NCBI GenBank assembly: GCA_040752355.1
Contig: JBFMHE010000004.1
Coordinates: 62,001 to 126,000 of the forward strand
Source of the DNA: Nitrospirota bacterium
GTDB lineage: Bacteria > Nitrospirota > Thermodesulfovibrionia > Thermodesulfovibrionales > Dissulfurispiraceae
Direction of reading: 5' to 3'
Length of the DNA: 64,000 nt
Below the pieces are notes generated by a model. The model did no database searches, was not told the origin of the DNA, and saw only the letters and a list, made by a program, of their open reading frames with translations. Shown here piece after piece: positions 17,779 to 27,892 of this stretch. The position numbers were made by a program, and so were the translations under genes. Numbering within the stretch: position 1 is the stretch's first letter; each line of letters opens with the position of its first letter.

Positions 17779-19175
17779 GAACAGAACCGGCAACCAGCCG
17801 GAAACGGGGAGGACTCGTCGCGCTCTGCTGCGTTCTCCTGTCTCTGGCATTGCCGGCCGGCCCTGCCGGCGGCGAAACCGCCGCTATCGCGACTATCGCC
17901 ACTATAGAAGGGAGGACGCTTACCCTCGATGAATGCATCGCGATCGGGCTGAAGAGCAATCCCGCTGCGGAGATCTCGTTCCAGAACCTCAGGGCGGTCG
18001 AGGAGCGGATCGGCGAGGCGTGGGGAACGTATTATCCCTCGCTCAAGCTCACCACGGCATATACGTATACGACGCCGCAGGACGACCGGATGGCGATTCT
18101 CCCGGACAGCTACGATACCCGCTTTTTCCTGCGGCAGCTCCTCTTCGACGCCGGGGGCACCTCGAGCCTGGTCAGGAGCATACGCCACAGTATCCGGACC
18201 CAGGAGTACGACCTCCAGAGGACGAACCTCGACATCGTCGTGAACGTCACGACCTCCTATCACGAGGTACTGAAGCGGCACGATCTGATCGAAGTTGCAC
18301 AGGCGGCGTTCACGAGCGCCGATACGCATTTGCAGCAGGCCCGTGAGCTCTACAAAGAGGGCCTCGCCCCCCGCTCGGATGTCATAAAGGCGGAGGTGCA
18401 GCGCTCCAATGCCCAGCTCGATATCATCAGGGCGGAAAACAGCCATCTGCTCGCAAAGGCGAATCTCGCCGCAGCGATGGGGCTGCCGGTCACGACCGGC
18501 TTCGCGGTCGTGCCGGTGCCAGGAAAGGTGACCGAGCCGGCGGCGCTGCCTCCCTTGGGCGCCGCGATGGCGGCAGCATACGACCAGAGGCCCGAGCTCA
18601 AGGGGAGCAGGGCTCGGATCGATGCAGCAGAGGCCGGCGTACAGCAGGCGCGGAGCGGTTTTTATCCGAACCTCAGCCTCGATGCCTCTTACGGATGGCA
18701 GGAGAGCAGCTTCCTTCCGGATGACAAAAAGTGGAGCGTGGGCGTAACGGCGAGCATCCCCCTCTTCGAGCAGCTCACCGCACGGTCGCGGGTCAACCAG
18801 GCCCGGGCGAGTCTTGCCGGGACCAGGGCGGCTGAGACGCAGACGAAACGGGCTGTCGAGCTCGATGTGGAGCAGGCCTGGCTCGCGCTCAAAGAGGCGC
18901 TGGAACGGTCATCGGTGACCGAAAGGACGCTCGAGCAGGCCCGGGAGGACATGCGCGTTTCGGAAGGGAGATACAGAGAAGGGGTCGGGAATATCCTCGA
19001 GGTGAACGATGCGCAGACTGCGCTGACCCAGGCAAGGACGAACCATGTCGTTGCGCTGTACGACATCGTCAACGCGCAGGCGCGGCTCGACAGGGCGATA
19101 GGGAAGGGACCAGTGGCCAGATCGGTAACGGCCAGATCGGTAACGGGCATACCGGTAAGGGAGGAGAGTAGATAA
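17766..19175 (+). CDS. TolC family outer-membrane efflux protein
   Basis: A 469-residue outer-membrane duct of the TolC/OEP family. It has a signal peptide (about residues 15-38) and two homologous halves of long periplasmic helices and membrane strands, with repeated segments such as YKEGLAPRSDVIKAEVQRSN and YREGVGNILEVNDAQTALTQ. A small tandem repeat near the C-terminus (two copies of ARSVT, from 19116) is seen. The stop abuts the ATG of the adaptor gene, so duct and adaptor are co-translated. The substrate is unknown. Confidence 0.9.
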   Translation: MHTVRTEPATSRKRGGLVALCCVLLSLALPAGPAGGETAAIATIATIEGRTLTLDECIAIGLKSNPAAEISFQNLRAVEERIGEAWGTYYPSLKLTTAYTYTTPQDDRMAILPDSYDTRFFLRQLLFDAGGTSSLVRSIRHSIRTQEYDLQRTNLDIVVNVTTSYHEVLKRHDLIEVAQAAFTSADTHLQQARELYKEGLAPRSDVIKAEVQRSNAQLDIIRAENSHLLAKANLAAAMGLPVTTGFAVVPVPGKVTEPAALPPLGAAMAAAYDQRPELKGSRARIDAAEAGVQQARSGFYPNLSLDASYGWQESSFLPDDKKWSVGVTASIPLFEQLTARSRVNQARASLAGTRAAETQTKRAVELDVEQAWLALKEALERSSVTERTLEQAREDMRVSEGRYREGVGNILEVNDAQTALTQARTNHVVALYDIVNAQARLDRAIGKGPVARSVTARSVTGIPVREESR

Positions 19176-20246
19176 ATGAAAAAGAGGCTGGTTATCGTAA
19201 GCGTCCTGCTGATCCTGGGGCTCGCGAGCTCCGTGGGCGCCTACAAGTTTTTCAGCGGCCGGGGCAGCAGGGAAGCAACCTTCCAGACGGAAACGATCAG
19301 GAAGCGCACGATCTCCTCGATCGTGCAGGCGACCGGCGTGATCCGGGCGAAGATCGGTGCCGAGGTGAAGGTCGGCTCGCGGATATCGGGCAAGGTCGAA
19401 ACCCTCTATGCCAACATCGGCGACGCGGTGAAAAAGGGCCAGGTGATCGCGCGGCTCGAGCAGGAAGACCTGAGGGCAAAGGTCAACGAGACGAGGATGA
19501 ACCTGAAGATCGTCGAGGCGAACCTCGACCTGGCGCAGAAGAACCTCCAGCGTATGCAGAATCTCTACGCGAAGGACTTCGTCTCCCGGGACAAGGTCGA
19601 TGTGGCGGAACGGGATTACAAGGCAGCGCAGGCCCAGGCGAGCCAGCTCAGGGAGTCCATACGGTACAACGAAACGCAGATGTCCTACGCCACCATCGTC
19701 GCGCCCATCTCGGGGGTGATCGCCTCGGTCGCCACCCAGCAGGGGGAGACGGTCTCGTCATCGGCGCTGAACGTGCCGACCTTCGTCACCATCGTCGATC
19801 TGAACCGGCTCGAGGTGTACGCGTATGTGGACGAGACCGACATCAGCAAGATAAAGCCGGGGTTCGAGGCGACCTTTACCGTCGATTCATTCCCTGACAG
19901 GGATTTCAAGGGCACGGTGACCGCCGTGTATCCGAAGGCGACTATCCAGGACAACGTGGTCTATTACATCACCATCATCTCGATCGAGAACCCCGAGGGA
20001 AAGCTGAAGCCCGACATGACGGTGAACGCCACCATCTACCTGAACAAGCGCGAGGGTGTGCTCGCCGTGCCGAATAAAGCGATCAAGAGAGAGGGGGGCA
20101 GGAAGGTGGTCCAGGTGCTCGAAAGCGGAAAGCCCGCGCTGCGGACCGTCAAGACGGGATGGAAAGACGGGAGCTACACCGAGGTCATCGAGGGGCTCCG
20201 CGAGGGAGAGACGGTGGTGACGGGGGAGGTGGCAAAGGCGGAGTAG
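19176..20246 (+). CDS. MacA-like periplasmic adaptor (HlyD/RND family)
   Basis: A 356-residue membrane-fusion protein. It has an N-terminal anchor helix (about residues 4-22), lipoyl/barrel-sandwich halves around VGSRISGKVETLYANIGDAVKKG and APISGVIASVATQQGETV, a helical hairpin between them, and a beta-barrel/membrane-proximal domain ending in VVTGEVAKAE. It would link the TolC-type duct with the ABC proteins downstream. It begins the base after the TolC stop. A 190-bp hairpin element separates it from the ATPase gene. Confidence 0.9.
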   Translation: MKKRLVIVSVLLILGLASSVGAYKFFSGRGSREATFQTETIRKRTISSIVQATGVIRAKIGAEVKVGSRISGKVETLYANIGDAVKKGQVIARLEQEDLRAKVNETRMNLKIVEANLDLAQKNLQRMQNLYAKDFVSRDKVDVAERDYKAAQAQASQLRESIRYNETQMSYATIVAPISGVIASVATQQGETVSSSALNVPTFVTIVDLNRLEVYAYVDETDISKIKPGFEATFTVDSFPDRDFKGTVTAVYPKATIQDNVVYYITIISIENPEGKLKPDMTVNATIYLNKREGVLAVPNKAIKREGGRKVVQVLESGKPALRTVKTGWKDGSYTEVIEGLREGETVVTGEVAKAE

Positions 20247-20280
20247 AGAGAGGAGCGTTGTCCGGACTTGCCGGGGTGTC

Positions 20281-20470
20281 GAATCCAGCTCGACAGGGGC
20301 TGTATTCCGCTCAGGTGATATTTTTCTGCTGCTCTAGAGCTCGTTCCGCTATAGCAGCACAACTCGGTCGTACCGACCTCGGACACCTGCTGCTATGGCC
20401 GCTCCACTTCGCCAAGAGCAGCGACGAAAAATATCAATTCGCTCCATTCAACCCCTGTCGAGCTGGATTC
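20281..20470. repeat. Large inverted-repeat (hairpin) element, family B copy 2
   Basis: The 54-base arms (about 20281-20334 and 20416-20470) are imperfect reverse complements with 19 identical end bases reading GAATCCAGCTCGACAGGGG. Pairing resumes nearer the middle, where GCTATAGCAGCA faces TGCTGCTATGGC and the centre reads CGGTCGTACCGACC. The core TCGTACCGA is the reverse complement of the core of the 7098-7337 element. It is inserted inside the efflux operon between the adaptor and the ATPase genes. Confidence 0.8.
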
Positions 20471-20504
20471 CGGAAAAACTAGTTTGCAATAGAGGAGGAA
20501 ATAC

Positions 20505-21184
<680 letters not shown>

Positions 21185-21185
<1 letters not shown>

Positions 21186-22444
21186 TGGCGAAGACGGTCT
21201 CCCTCGCACTCAAAGGATTGGCGAAGTACCGGATGAGGACCTTCCTCATGATGCTGGGCATCGTTATCGGGATCGCGACGCTCACGGTGATCGTCTCGAT
21301 CAGCAAAGGCGCCCAGGCGAAGATCATGAAGGGCATACAGAGCTTCGGGACGAACGCGGTGCTCGTCTCCGCAGGCGGCGGCAAGATGTTCGGCCCGCCC
21401 GACGAAGACACCACTTCCCTCACCCTGGAGGATGCGGCAGCCATAAAGGAGTCGGTGAAAGGCATAAAGCACATCGCGCCGTTCACGGTCAGCGTCTCCC
21501 AGGACATCATCTACGGCAACCAGAACACCGCCTCCCCGGTCCTCGGCGTGACCCCGGAATGGATGGACGCATGGCAGTGGTACGTCGACAAGGGCGAGTA
21601 CATCAGCGATGAGGACAACGCCTCGATGAGCAAGAACGCGGTCATAGGCCGGACCGTCGCGCGAGAGCTCTTCGGCGACCAGAACCCCATCGGCGAGACG
21701 ATCCGCATCAACACTACCAATTTCAAGGTCATCGGCATCATGGCCCACCGCGGGACGAGCCCGATGGGCATGGACATGGACCGCCGGGTCTTCGTCCCCC
21801 GGACGACGGCGATGAGAAAGCTGTTCAACATCGACCATGTCGGCATGATCAGGATGTATGTCGAGGACGAAGCGAAGCTCCGGGAAGTGACGATGAATGT
21901 GACCGCCCTCCTCAGGGAGCGGCACCATATCGCGCCGCCCCAGGAAGACGACTTCAGGGTGACCAACACCATGAAGATGGCGGCGATGGCGAAGGGGGTT
22001 TCGAAGACCCTCCGCACGTTTCTCATCCTCCTCTCGGTGATCTCGCTCGGCGTGGGCGGCATCGTGATCGCCAATATAATGTTCATCTCGGTCAACGAGC
22101 GGAAGAAGGAGATCGGCATACGCCGCGCCTTCGGCGCCAGGGCAAAGGACATCATGAACCAGTTCCTGGGTGAAGCGCTGATGGTAACCGTCAGCGGGGG
22201 CATACTCGGCACGCTGCTCGGGTTCGTCGTATCGAAAGTGATCTCGATGATTCCGGTGGCCTCTTCAATGGGGTCGATGGGGGGATCGATGGGCAAGAAG
22301 AAGATGATGACCATGCCCGCGGTGATATCATGGGAGCCTTTTGCGCTCGCCTTTCTCTTCTCGGTGCTGATCGGCGTGCTGGCAGGCATCCAGCCCGCGA
22401 AGAAAGCGGCGGCAATGGACCCCGTGGAAGCGATCAGAGGATAA
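21185..22444 (+). CDS. MacB-like ABC transporter permease (first of a pair)
   Basis: A 419-residue permease with one N-terminal helix (about residues 17-38), a large periplasmic MacB_PCD domain and three C-terminal FtsX-type helices beginning near LRTFLILLSVISLGVGGIVI. The canonical segment ERKKEIGIRRAFGARAKDI is present. A Gly/Met/Ser-rich stretch (about residues 358-375, SSMGSMGGSMGKKKMMTMP) within the last periplasmic loop is unusual and could contact metal; that is inference. Coupled to the ATPase gene by overlap. Confidence 0.88.
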
Positions 22445-22451
22445 GAACTTA

Positions 22452-22528
22452 AGCAATCAGCAGTCAGCTTTCAGCCAATAAAAAAATTCTTTCTTTTGCT
22501 GAGAGCTGATGGCTGACAGCTGATTGCT
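22452..22528. repeat. Dispersed GCTGAT-type repeat, copy 2, forming a hairpin between the two permeases
   Basis: The left arm (22452-22475, AGCAATCAGCAGTCAGC onwards) and right arm (22498-22528, ending GACAGCTGATTGCT) are inverted copies of the same short units around an A/T-rich loop. It occupies nearly the whole gap between two genes of one operon, so it will be transcribed and could act as an RNA hairpin. Confidence 0.8.
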
Positions 22529-22533
22529 CTGCC

Positions 22534-23757
22534 ATGCTCATGAAACTGCTCAAAGGCACCCGCATAGCGCTCAAGACGCTCTTCAGCCACAAGCTGCGGA
22601 CCGCCCTTGCCACGCTCGGCATCGTCATCGGCGTCTGCTCGGTCATCGTCATGGTAGCCATCGGCGAAGGAGCGCAGCAGCAGGTGCTCTCGAAGATCCA
22701 GGCGATGGGCACCGACCTCGTCATGGTCACCGCAGGGCAGGTGAGGATCATTGCGGGCAGGCCGCGCCAGACCGGCACTACCACCACGCTCACGCTGCGG
22801 GACCTCAAGGCGATCGAGGAGGAAGCGCCGTCCGTAAAGGCCGTCGCCCCGGCCCAGAGCAAGAAGCTCCTGGTCAAATACGATACCGTCAGCACCTCGA
22901 CGACGGTCACCGGCACCACCGAAGCGATCCTCCCGATACGGACGCTCTCCCTCGAGAAGGGGAGGTTCTTCAGCGATGACGAGAACAGGACCATGCAGCG
23001 GGTTGCGGTCATCGGGACCACGGTTGCGAAGAACCTCTTCGAGAACAGGGACCCCGTCGGCGAGAGCATCCGCATCGGGAAGGTCTCGTTCGAGGTGATC
23101 GGCGTGCTCGGAGAAAAGGGGACCGACCTGGTCGGGACCGACCAGGACGACGTCGTCTATATCCCGATCACGACCGCGTTGCGGCGGCTCTTCAATCTCA
23201 CCTACATAAACAATATCTATATTCAGGCGAAGGATTCGGGCCGCATCGAGAAGGCCGCTGCCGAAGCAGCGGAGGTCCTGCGCGAGAAGCACCGGTTGCG
23301 CAATAAGGCCGACGACTTCACCATACAGAGCCAGACCGAGATCCTGAATACGGAGAAAGAGACCGCCCGGACCTTCACCAATCTCCTGAGCGCCGTTGCC
23401 GCGATCTCCCTGCTCGTCGGCGGCGTCGGCATCCTCGCGATCATGCTCATCTCGATCAAGGAGCGGACCAGGGAGATAGGCGTGCGCAGGGCGGTGGGGG
23501 CGCTGCGGCGCGACCTCCTGCTCCAGTTCATCATCGAGTCCCTCACCCTCAGCGTGAGCGGCGGCATAGCCGGGATCGTCCTCGGCGCCCTCATCTCCCT
23601 CGGCGCCGCTCATTTCACCCGATGGCCCCTCAGCCTTTCGGTCCCCGCGGTCATCGTCGCCTTTCTCTTCTCCGCCCTCATCGGCGTCGCCTTCGGCGTC
23701 TATCCCGCGGCAAAAGCGGCCCGCCTCGATCCGATCGAAGCCCTGCGGTCCGAATAA
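22534..23757 (+). CDS. MacB-like ABC transporter permease (second of a pair)
   Basis: A 407-residue permease built like its neighbour: N-terminal helix, MacB_PCD periplasmic domain, and FtsX C-terminal helices with the signature ERTREIGVRRAVGALRRD. It lacks the Gly/Met stretch of the first permease, so the two are paralogues and not a simple duplication. With one ATPase upstream they may form a heterodimeric transporter or two alternative homodimers. No gene follows on this operon; thrC begins after a separate leader. Confidence 0.9.
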   Translation: MLMKLLKGTRIALKTLFSHKLRTALATLGIVIGVCSVIVMVAIGEGAQQQVLSKIQAMGTDLVMVTAGQVRIIAGRPRQTGTTTTLTLRDLKAIEEEAPSVKAVAPAQSKKLLVKYDTVSTSTTVTGTTEAILPIRTLSLEKGRFFSDDENRTMQRVAVIGTTVAKNLFENRDPVGESIRIGKVSFEVIGVLGEKGTDLVGTDQDDVVYIPITTALRRLFNLTYINNIYIQAKDSGRIEKAAAEAAEVLREKHRLRNKADDFTIQSQTEILNTEKETARTFTNLLSAVAAISLLVGGVGILAIMLISIKERTREIGVRRAVGALRRDLLLQFIIESLTLSVSGGIAGIVLGALISLGAAHFTRWPLSLSVPAVIVAFLFSALIGVAFGVYPAAKAARLDPIEALRSE

Positions 23758-23815
23758 AAAAGGGCGCGCTCATGTTGAACATCCAGGGACGCTTGTGATA
23801 TTCTTCCTTTTACAT

Positions 23816-23866
23816 CGTGAACAGTACGGGACAGGTCAGGCCCCGCCTTCAGGCCTGCCGTTCACG
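23816..23866 (+). promoter_or_regulatory. Stem-loop in the thrC leader
   Basis: CGTGAAC at 23816-23822 pairs with GTTCACG at 23860-23866, and further GC-rich pairing (CAGG/GGCC with GGCCTG) lies inside. The structure ends just before the ribosome site GAGAAGGG of thrC. It could be an attenuator or regulatory leader; no known riboswitch consensus was recognised. Confidence 0.4.
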
Positions 23867-23883
23867 GAACGAGAAGGGTGAGT

Positions 23884-25221
23884 ATGGAATTTAAGGCCTG
23901 GTTTCAATGTATCAATCAGCAGTGCCGGGCGCGCTATCCGCTGAACTCCATCATCTACCGGTGCACGGCGTGCGGCTCGCTGCTGGAAGTGCAGCACGAC
24001 CACGACGCCCTCATGTGCCGCAAGCCCGCCGAGTGGAAGAAGCTCTTCGAGGACCGGTACAAATCGACCGAGTGGCCTTACGGCTCCGGCGTGTGGGGCA
24101 AAAAAGAGTGGGTCCTGCCGAACGTTCACAACGATAATGTCGTTTCGCTGTACGAGGGCGGCACCAACCTCTTCTGGGCCGAGCGCTTCGGCAAGGTGAT
24201 CGGCATCGACAATCTCTGGGTCAAGCTCTGCGGCAACTCCCACAGCGGCTCGTTCAAAGACCTCGGCATGACGGTGCTCGTCTCGCAGGTCAACCAGATG
24301 ATCAGCGAGGGCGCCCCCATCAAGGCGGTCGCCTGCGCGTCGACCGGCGACACGTCCGCCGCCCTGGCGGTCTATTGTGCGGCGGCAGGCATCCAGTCCG
24401 TCGTCCTGCTGCCGAAAGGCAAGATATCGACGGCACAGCTCATTCAGCCCATCGCCAACGGCTCGCTGGTGTTGTCGCTCAACACCGATTTCGACGGCTG
24501 CATGCGCGTGGTACAGGAGATCACGAAGCGCGAAGACATCTACCTGGCCAACTCCATGAACTCCCTCCGCGTCGAGGGACAGAAGACCGTCGGCATCGAG
24601 ATCGTCCAGCAGTTCGACTGGCAGGTGCCCGACGTGATCATCATCCCCGGCGGCAACCTCGGGAATGTCTCCGCACTGGGCAGCGGCCTGCTCATGATGA
24701 AAGAGCTCAACCTCATCGATAAGCTGCCGCGCATCGTGGTGGCCCAGGCAGAGCACGCCAACCCCCTCTACCGCTCGTATCTCAAGAACTTCGAGACCTT
24801 CGAGCCCATTCAGGCGCAGAACACGCTCGCGAGCGCCATTCAGATCGGCAATCCGGTCAGCGCCGAGAAAGCGATCCGCACCGTGAAGCAGTTCAACGGC
24901 ATCGTCATGGACGCCACCGAGCAGGAGCTGGCCGACGCTGCGGCGCTCGGCGACAAGTCAGGCATGTTCAACTGCCCGCACACCGGCGTCGCCCTGGCAG
25001 CGCTGATCAAACTGATCAAGGCCGGAAAGATCGACAAGTCCGAGCGCGTCGTGGTCATCTCCACCGCCCACGGACTGAAGTTCACCGATTTCAAGGTCCG
25101 TTATCACGAAGGGACGCTCGACTTTCCCTGCCAGTACGCAAACAAGCCCATCGATCTCCCGCCGAGCGCGGATGCAGTCATGGACGCCCTGAATCACACT
25201 TTACTCAAGGGAGATAAATAG
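23884..25221 (+). CDS. thrC: Threonine synthase
   Basis: A 445-residue PLP enzyme converting O-phosphohomoserine to threonine. It has an N-terminal zinc-ribbon-like segment (C-x4-C, then C-x2-C in [11 protein letters not shown]), the PLP lysine in [14 protein letters not shown], and the phosphate-binding loop [18 protein letters not shown] 23884 fits the spacing from the ribosome site GAGAAGGG (23871-23878); the in-frame GTG at 23878 is too close. The next gene begins three bases after the stop and also uses a homoserine ester, so the pair is a branch-point operon. Confidence 0.93.
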   Translation: MEFKAWFQCINQQCRARYPLNSIIYRCTACGSLLEVQHDHDALMCRKPAEWKKLFEDRYKSTEWPYGSGVWGKKEWVLPNVHNDNVVSLYEGGTNLFWAERFGKVIGIDNLWVKLCGNSHSGSFKDLGMTVLVSQVNQMISEGAPIKAVACASTGDTSAALAVYCAAAGIQSVVLLPKGKISTAQLIQPIANGSLVLSLNTDFDGCMRVVQEITKREDIYLANSMNSLRVEGQKTVGIEIVQQFDWQVPDVIIIPGGNLGNVSALGSGLLMMKELNLIDKLPRIVVAQAEHANPLYRSYLKNFETFEPIQAQNTLASAIQIGNPVSAEKAIRTVKQFNGIVMDATEQELADAAALGDKSGMFNCPHTGVALAALIKLIKAGKIDKSERVVVISTAHGLKFTDFKVRYHEGTLDFPCQYANKPIDLPPSADAVMDALNHTLLKGDK

Positions 25222-25224
25222 AGA

Positions 25225-26424
25225 ATGCCCGAGAACACCAGGAAGTGGAAGCCTGCCACCCTTGCCATACACGGAGAGAAGCGCACGCCCAAACCGTACT
25301 ATGCGGTCTCGACGCCGATTGTCCACACTTCGAACTTCTATTTCGATACCGCCGGTGATGTCTACGATTTCATGAAGGCGAAGGGTGAGGGCCGCGTGGT
25401 GCGCGAGCACGAATACGGACGCTACGGCAACCCGACCCAGCAGGAGTGCGAGCGCAAGCTGGCGGCTATCGAGGGCGCGGAGCGGGCGGTGCTGTTTTCG
25501 ACCGGCATGAGCGCGGTGATCCTGACCCTCATGACCTATATGAAGCCCGAAGGCCATATCATATTCACCAACGACTGCTACCGCCAGACCCGCGACTTTG
25601 CGACGAATATGCTCTCGAAGTTCGGCATCCCGGTCTCCATCGTCGACCCGAATGCCGAAGCGGTCGCCCGGGCGATCAAACCCACTACCAACATCATCTT
25701 CACCGAGTCCCCGACGAATCCCTATCTGCGCATCCTCGACCTCCCGGCTATCGTCACGGTCGCGAAAAAGCACAACGTGATGACCGTCATCGACGCCACG
25801 CTGGCGACGCCGTATAACATAAAGCCGCTGGACAGGGGCGTGGATATCGTCATCCACTCCGCGACCAAGTACCTCGGCGGGCACAACGACCTGCTGGCAG
25901 GCGTCACCCTCGGCAAACACGATCTGCTCACCGATCTCTACAAGATGCAGCGGATGATCGGCGCCACGCCCGGCCCGCTCACCTGCTTCCTGCTCGAGCG
26001 CGGCCTGAAGACCTTCGCCATGCGTATGGAGCACCACAACCGCGCCGGTCTGGCCGTCGCCCGCATGCTGGAGGCTCACCCGAAGATCGAGAAGGTGTGG
26101 TATCCGGCGCTGGAGTCGCACCCGGACCACACGGTCGCGATGGAGCAGATGAACGGCTTCGGCAGCGTGATCACGTTCCTGCTCAAAGGCGGGGACAGGG
26201 AGACGCGGAGATTCATCGATGCGCTGGAGCTCTTCCTGATCACCCCCAGCCTCGGCGGCAGCGAGAGCCTGGTGACGCAGATGTCGACCATGTCGTTCTT
26301 CGATTATCCCGAGGACTACCGCCAGGCCATCGGCATGGTGGACAACCTCGTCCGGCTCGCGCTCGGCCTCGAGGACGTGGACGACCTGATCGCTGACCTG
26401 AAGCAGGCGCTGGACAGGATATAG
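25225..26424 (+). CDS. Cys/Met-metabolism PLP enzyme (cystathionine gamma-synthase or O-acylhomoserine sulfhydrylase type)
   Basis: A 399-residue fold-type I PLP enzyme of the trans-sulfuration family. The substrate/cofactor region YGRYGNPTQQECERKLAAIEG (near residue 58), VIDATLATPYN with the cofactor aspartate, and the Schiff-base lysine in HSATKYLGGHNDLLAG are all present. Members act on activated homoserine with cysteine or sulfide to give cystathionine or homocysteine; sequence alone does not settle which. Tight linkage to thrC suggests it competes for phosphohomoserine- or acylhomoserine-derived carbon. Confidence 0.9.
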   Translation: MPENTRKWKPATLAIHGEKRTPKPYYAVSTPIVHTSNFYFDTAGDVYDFMKAKGEGRVVREHEYGRYGNPTQQECERKLAAIEGAERAVLFSTGMSAVILTLMTYMKPEGHIIFTNDCYRQTRDFATNMLSKFGIPVSIVDPNAEAVARAIKPTTNIIFTESPTNPYLRILDLPAIVTVAKKHNVMTVIDATLATPYNIKPLDRGVDIVIHSATKYLGGHNDLLAGVTLGKHDLLTDLYKMQRMIGATPGPLTCFLLERGLKTFAMRMEHHNRAGLAVARMLEAHPKIEKVWYPALESHPDHTVAMEQMNGFGSVITFLLKGGDRETRRFIDALELFLITPSLGGSESLVTQMSTMSFFDYPEDYRQAIGMVDNLVRLALGLEDVDDLIADLKQALDRI

Positions 26425-26464
26425 ACCGCGCTCCAGCGGCCGCCCGGTCTCCGCGAGGAGGAGC

Positions 26465-26959
26465 TCATTTCGGCAGACCGCTTCTGCCGCGCTGCTGCTT
26501 CCATTCGTACTCCATGAACACTTCTTCCTCTGCGGCAACGATCTTCCTGCTCAGCTCTTCCCGTTGCACGATGCTGAAGATGTGCTCCGCGTCTCCGAAC
26601 AGACCTATCTCTTCACCGGCAAAATGCGCCTCCGTCGCCTCCCTCAGGAGGGAGAACCGGGCATTCCATTCCCGATGAACGGTACAGGCCGCCATCTGAC
26701 CGAGAAACAGCTTGATGCGGCGGTGGTCTTCCATGGCGTAGATCACCCGCGGACGGACGGCGTCGTCTTCCTCGAGGGCCGAATAGAAGAACTGCTCCTC
26801 TCCCGCCATATGGGTTTCGAGGCTCTGCCTCAACTGCAGGAAGAGACCGGCCTCCTGCTCTGCCTGCTCTCTCGTCTCGGCGTCCACAGAAAGGCCGATC
26901 TTCCGGAGCAGGTCCAGTATGTAATCATGGTCCTCTTTGAGAATGGCAAGCATGTCCAT
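26465..26959 (-). CDS. Hemerythrin-like HHE domain protein
   Basis: A 164-residue all-helical protein with the iron-ligand pattern of hemerythrin: H11 in KEDHDYILDLL, HMAGEEQFFY, MEDHRRIKLFL and HFAGEEIGLFGD. Such di-iron proteins bind O2 or sense oxygen, iron or nitrosative stress in the cytoplasm. No signal peptide is present. It is transcribed alone, convergent with the PLP-enzyme gene. Confidence 0.87.
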   Translation of the reverse strand: MDMLAILKEDHDYILDLLRKIGLSVDAETREQAEQEAGLFLQLRQSLETHMAGEEQFFYSALEEDDAVRPRVIYAMEDHRRIKLFLGQMAACTVHREWNARFSLLREATEAHFAGEEIGLFGDAEHIFSIVQREELSRKIVAAEEEVFMEYEWKQQRGRSGLPK

Positions 26960-27181
26960 GCCTTTCCTCCTCTCACGAAATGTCTTCTCTCTGGAATTTT
27001 CGGTGTTTTTTCAGGAAAGCGTTACGATACGTGCTGCGGGATGGGGGAATAACCTCTACTCAAAGGATATAGGCAGGAGCGCCACCTGTCAAGCGCGCCT
27101 CTCAGGCGGGAGCGCAGCACCCATGCGGCAGGGTGCTGTCGCCCCCCGCCGCTCTGATTAGTGCTTGGTTCTGTACAGAGC

Positions 27182-27757
27182 CTAGAACCTCACTTGGGGC
27201 GTCTCCCTCTGCGCCGCGGGTGTCTCGAAGTACTTCGCCTCCTCTACGCCGGCCAGCGCGGCGATGAACCTGCCGGCAAAGCTCCTGCGGTAGGAATTCA
27301 GACTCTGGACCGCCTCGTTGTACCGCTTCCGCTCCACGGCGATCCTGTTCTCCGTGCCCTCGAGACTGTCCTGCAGCTTCAGAAAGGACTCGTTCGCCTT
27401 CAGCTGCGGGTAGGCTTCCCGCAGCACGAGAAGACGCGAGAGGAGGCCTTCGAGCTGCTGCGAGGCCGCTATCTTTCCGGCAGGCGTCGGCGCCTGGAAA
27501 TACTGCGTCCTCGCCTGGGCGATATTTTCGAAGATCTCCCGCTCGTGCTTTGCATACCCTTTCACCGTCTCGACGAGATTCGGGATGAGATCGTACCGCC
27601 GCTTGAGCTGGTTGTCCACCTGCGCCCACTGCGCCTTCACCTGCTCATCCATGGCGACCACCTTGTTGTACTGCCCGACGATCCACCCGCCGAACAGGAC
27701 ACCGATGACGACAAGGACACCGAGAACCACCAACAACGCCTTCACTCCCTGACTCAT
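27182..27757 (-). CDS. lemA: LemA family protein
   Basis: A 191-residue protein with one N-terminal membrane helix (about residues 5-27) and the helical LemA domain, including YNKVVAMDEQVKAQWAQVDN and LKRRYDLIPNLVETVKGY. A strong ribosome site, AAAGGAGGAGG, lies just before the ATG. LemA genes are commonly beside TPM-domain genes, as here (27893-28759). The biochemical role is not established. Confidence 0.93.
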   Translation of the reverse strand: MSQGVKALLVVLGVLVVIGVLFGGWIVGQYNKVVAMDEQVKAQWAQVDNQLKRRYDLIPNLVETVKGYAKHEREIFENIAQARTQYFQAPTPAGKIAASQQLEGLLSRLLVLREAYPQLKANESFLKLQDSLEGTENRIAVERKRYNEAVQSLNSYRRSFAGRFIAALAGVEEAKYFETPAAQRETPQVRF

Positions 27758-27810
27758 GGAACCTCCTCCTTTAGAAACAAATCCTAAACACTACTATCGA
27801 ACCTCTAAAC

Positions 27811-27891
27811 AAATTCGGAGATACAATCCTCACTTCTGATTTTTGTCGTTTTATATTGTTTCGGATTCAGTGCTTCGGATTTCGGATTTGC
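27811..27891. repeat. Dispersed TTCGGATTTCGGATTT-type repeat, copy 1
   Basis: An AT-rich stretch between lemA and the TPM gene with units such as TTTCGGATT, GCTTCGGATTTCGGATTTG and AAATTCGGAG. Matching units occur at 56480-56579 and at the tips of the 7098-7337 element. Translated readings give repetitive peptide strings with no domain, so it is intergenic repeat sequence. Confidence 0.65.
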
Positions 27892-27892
27892 A

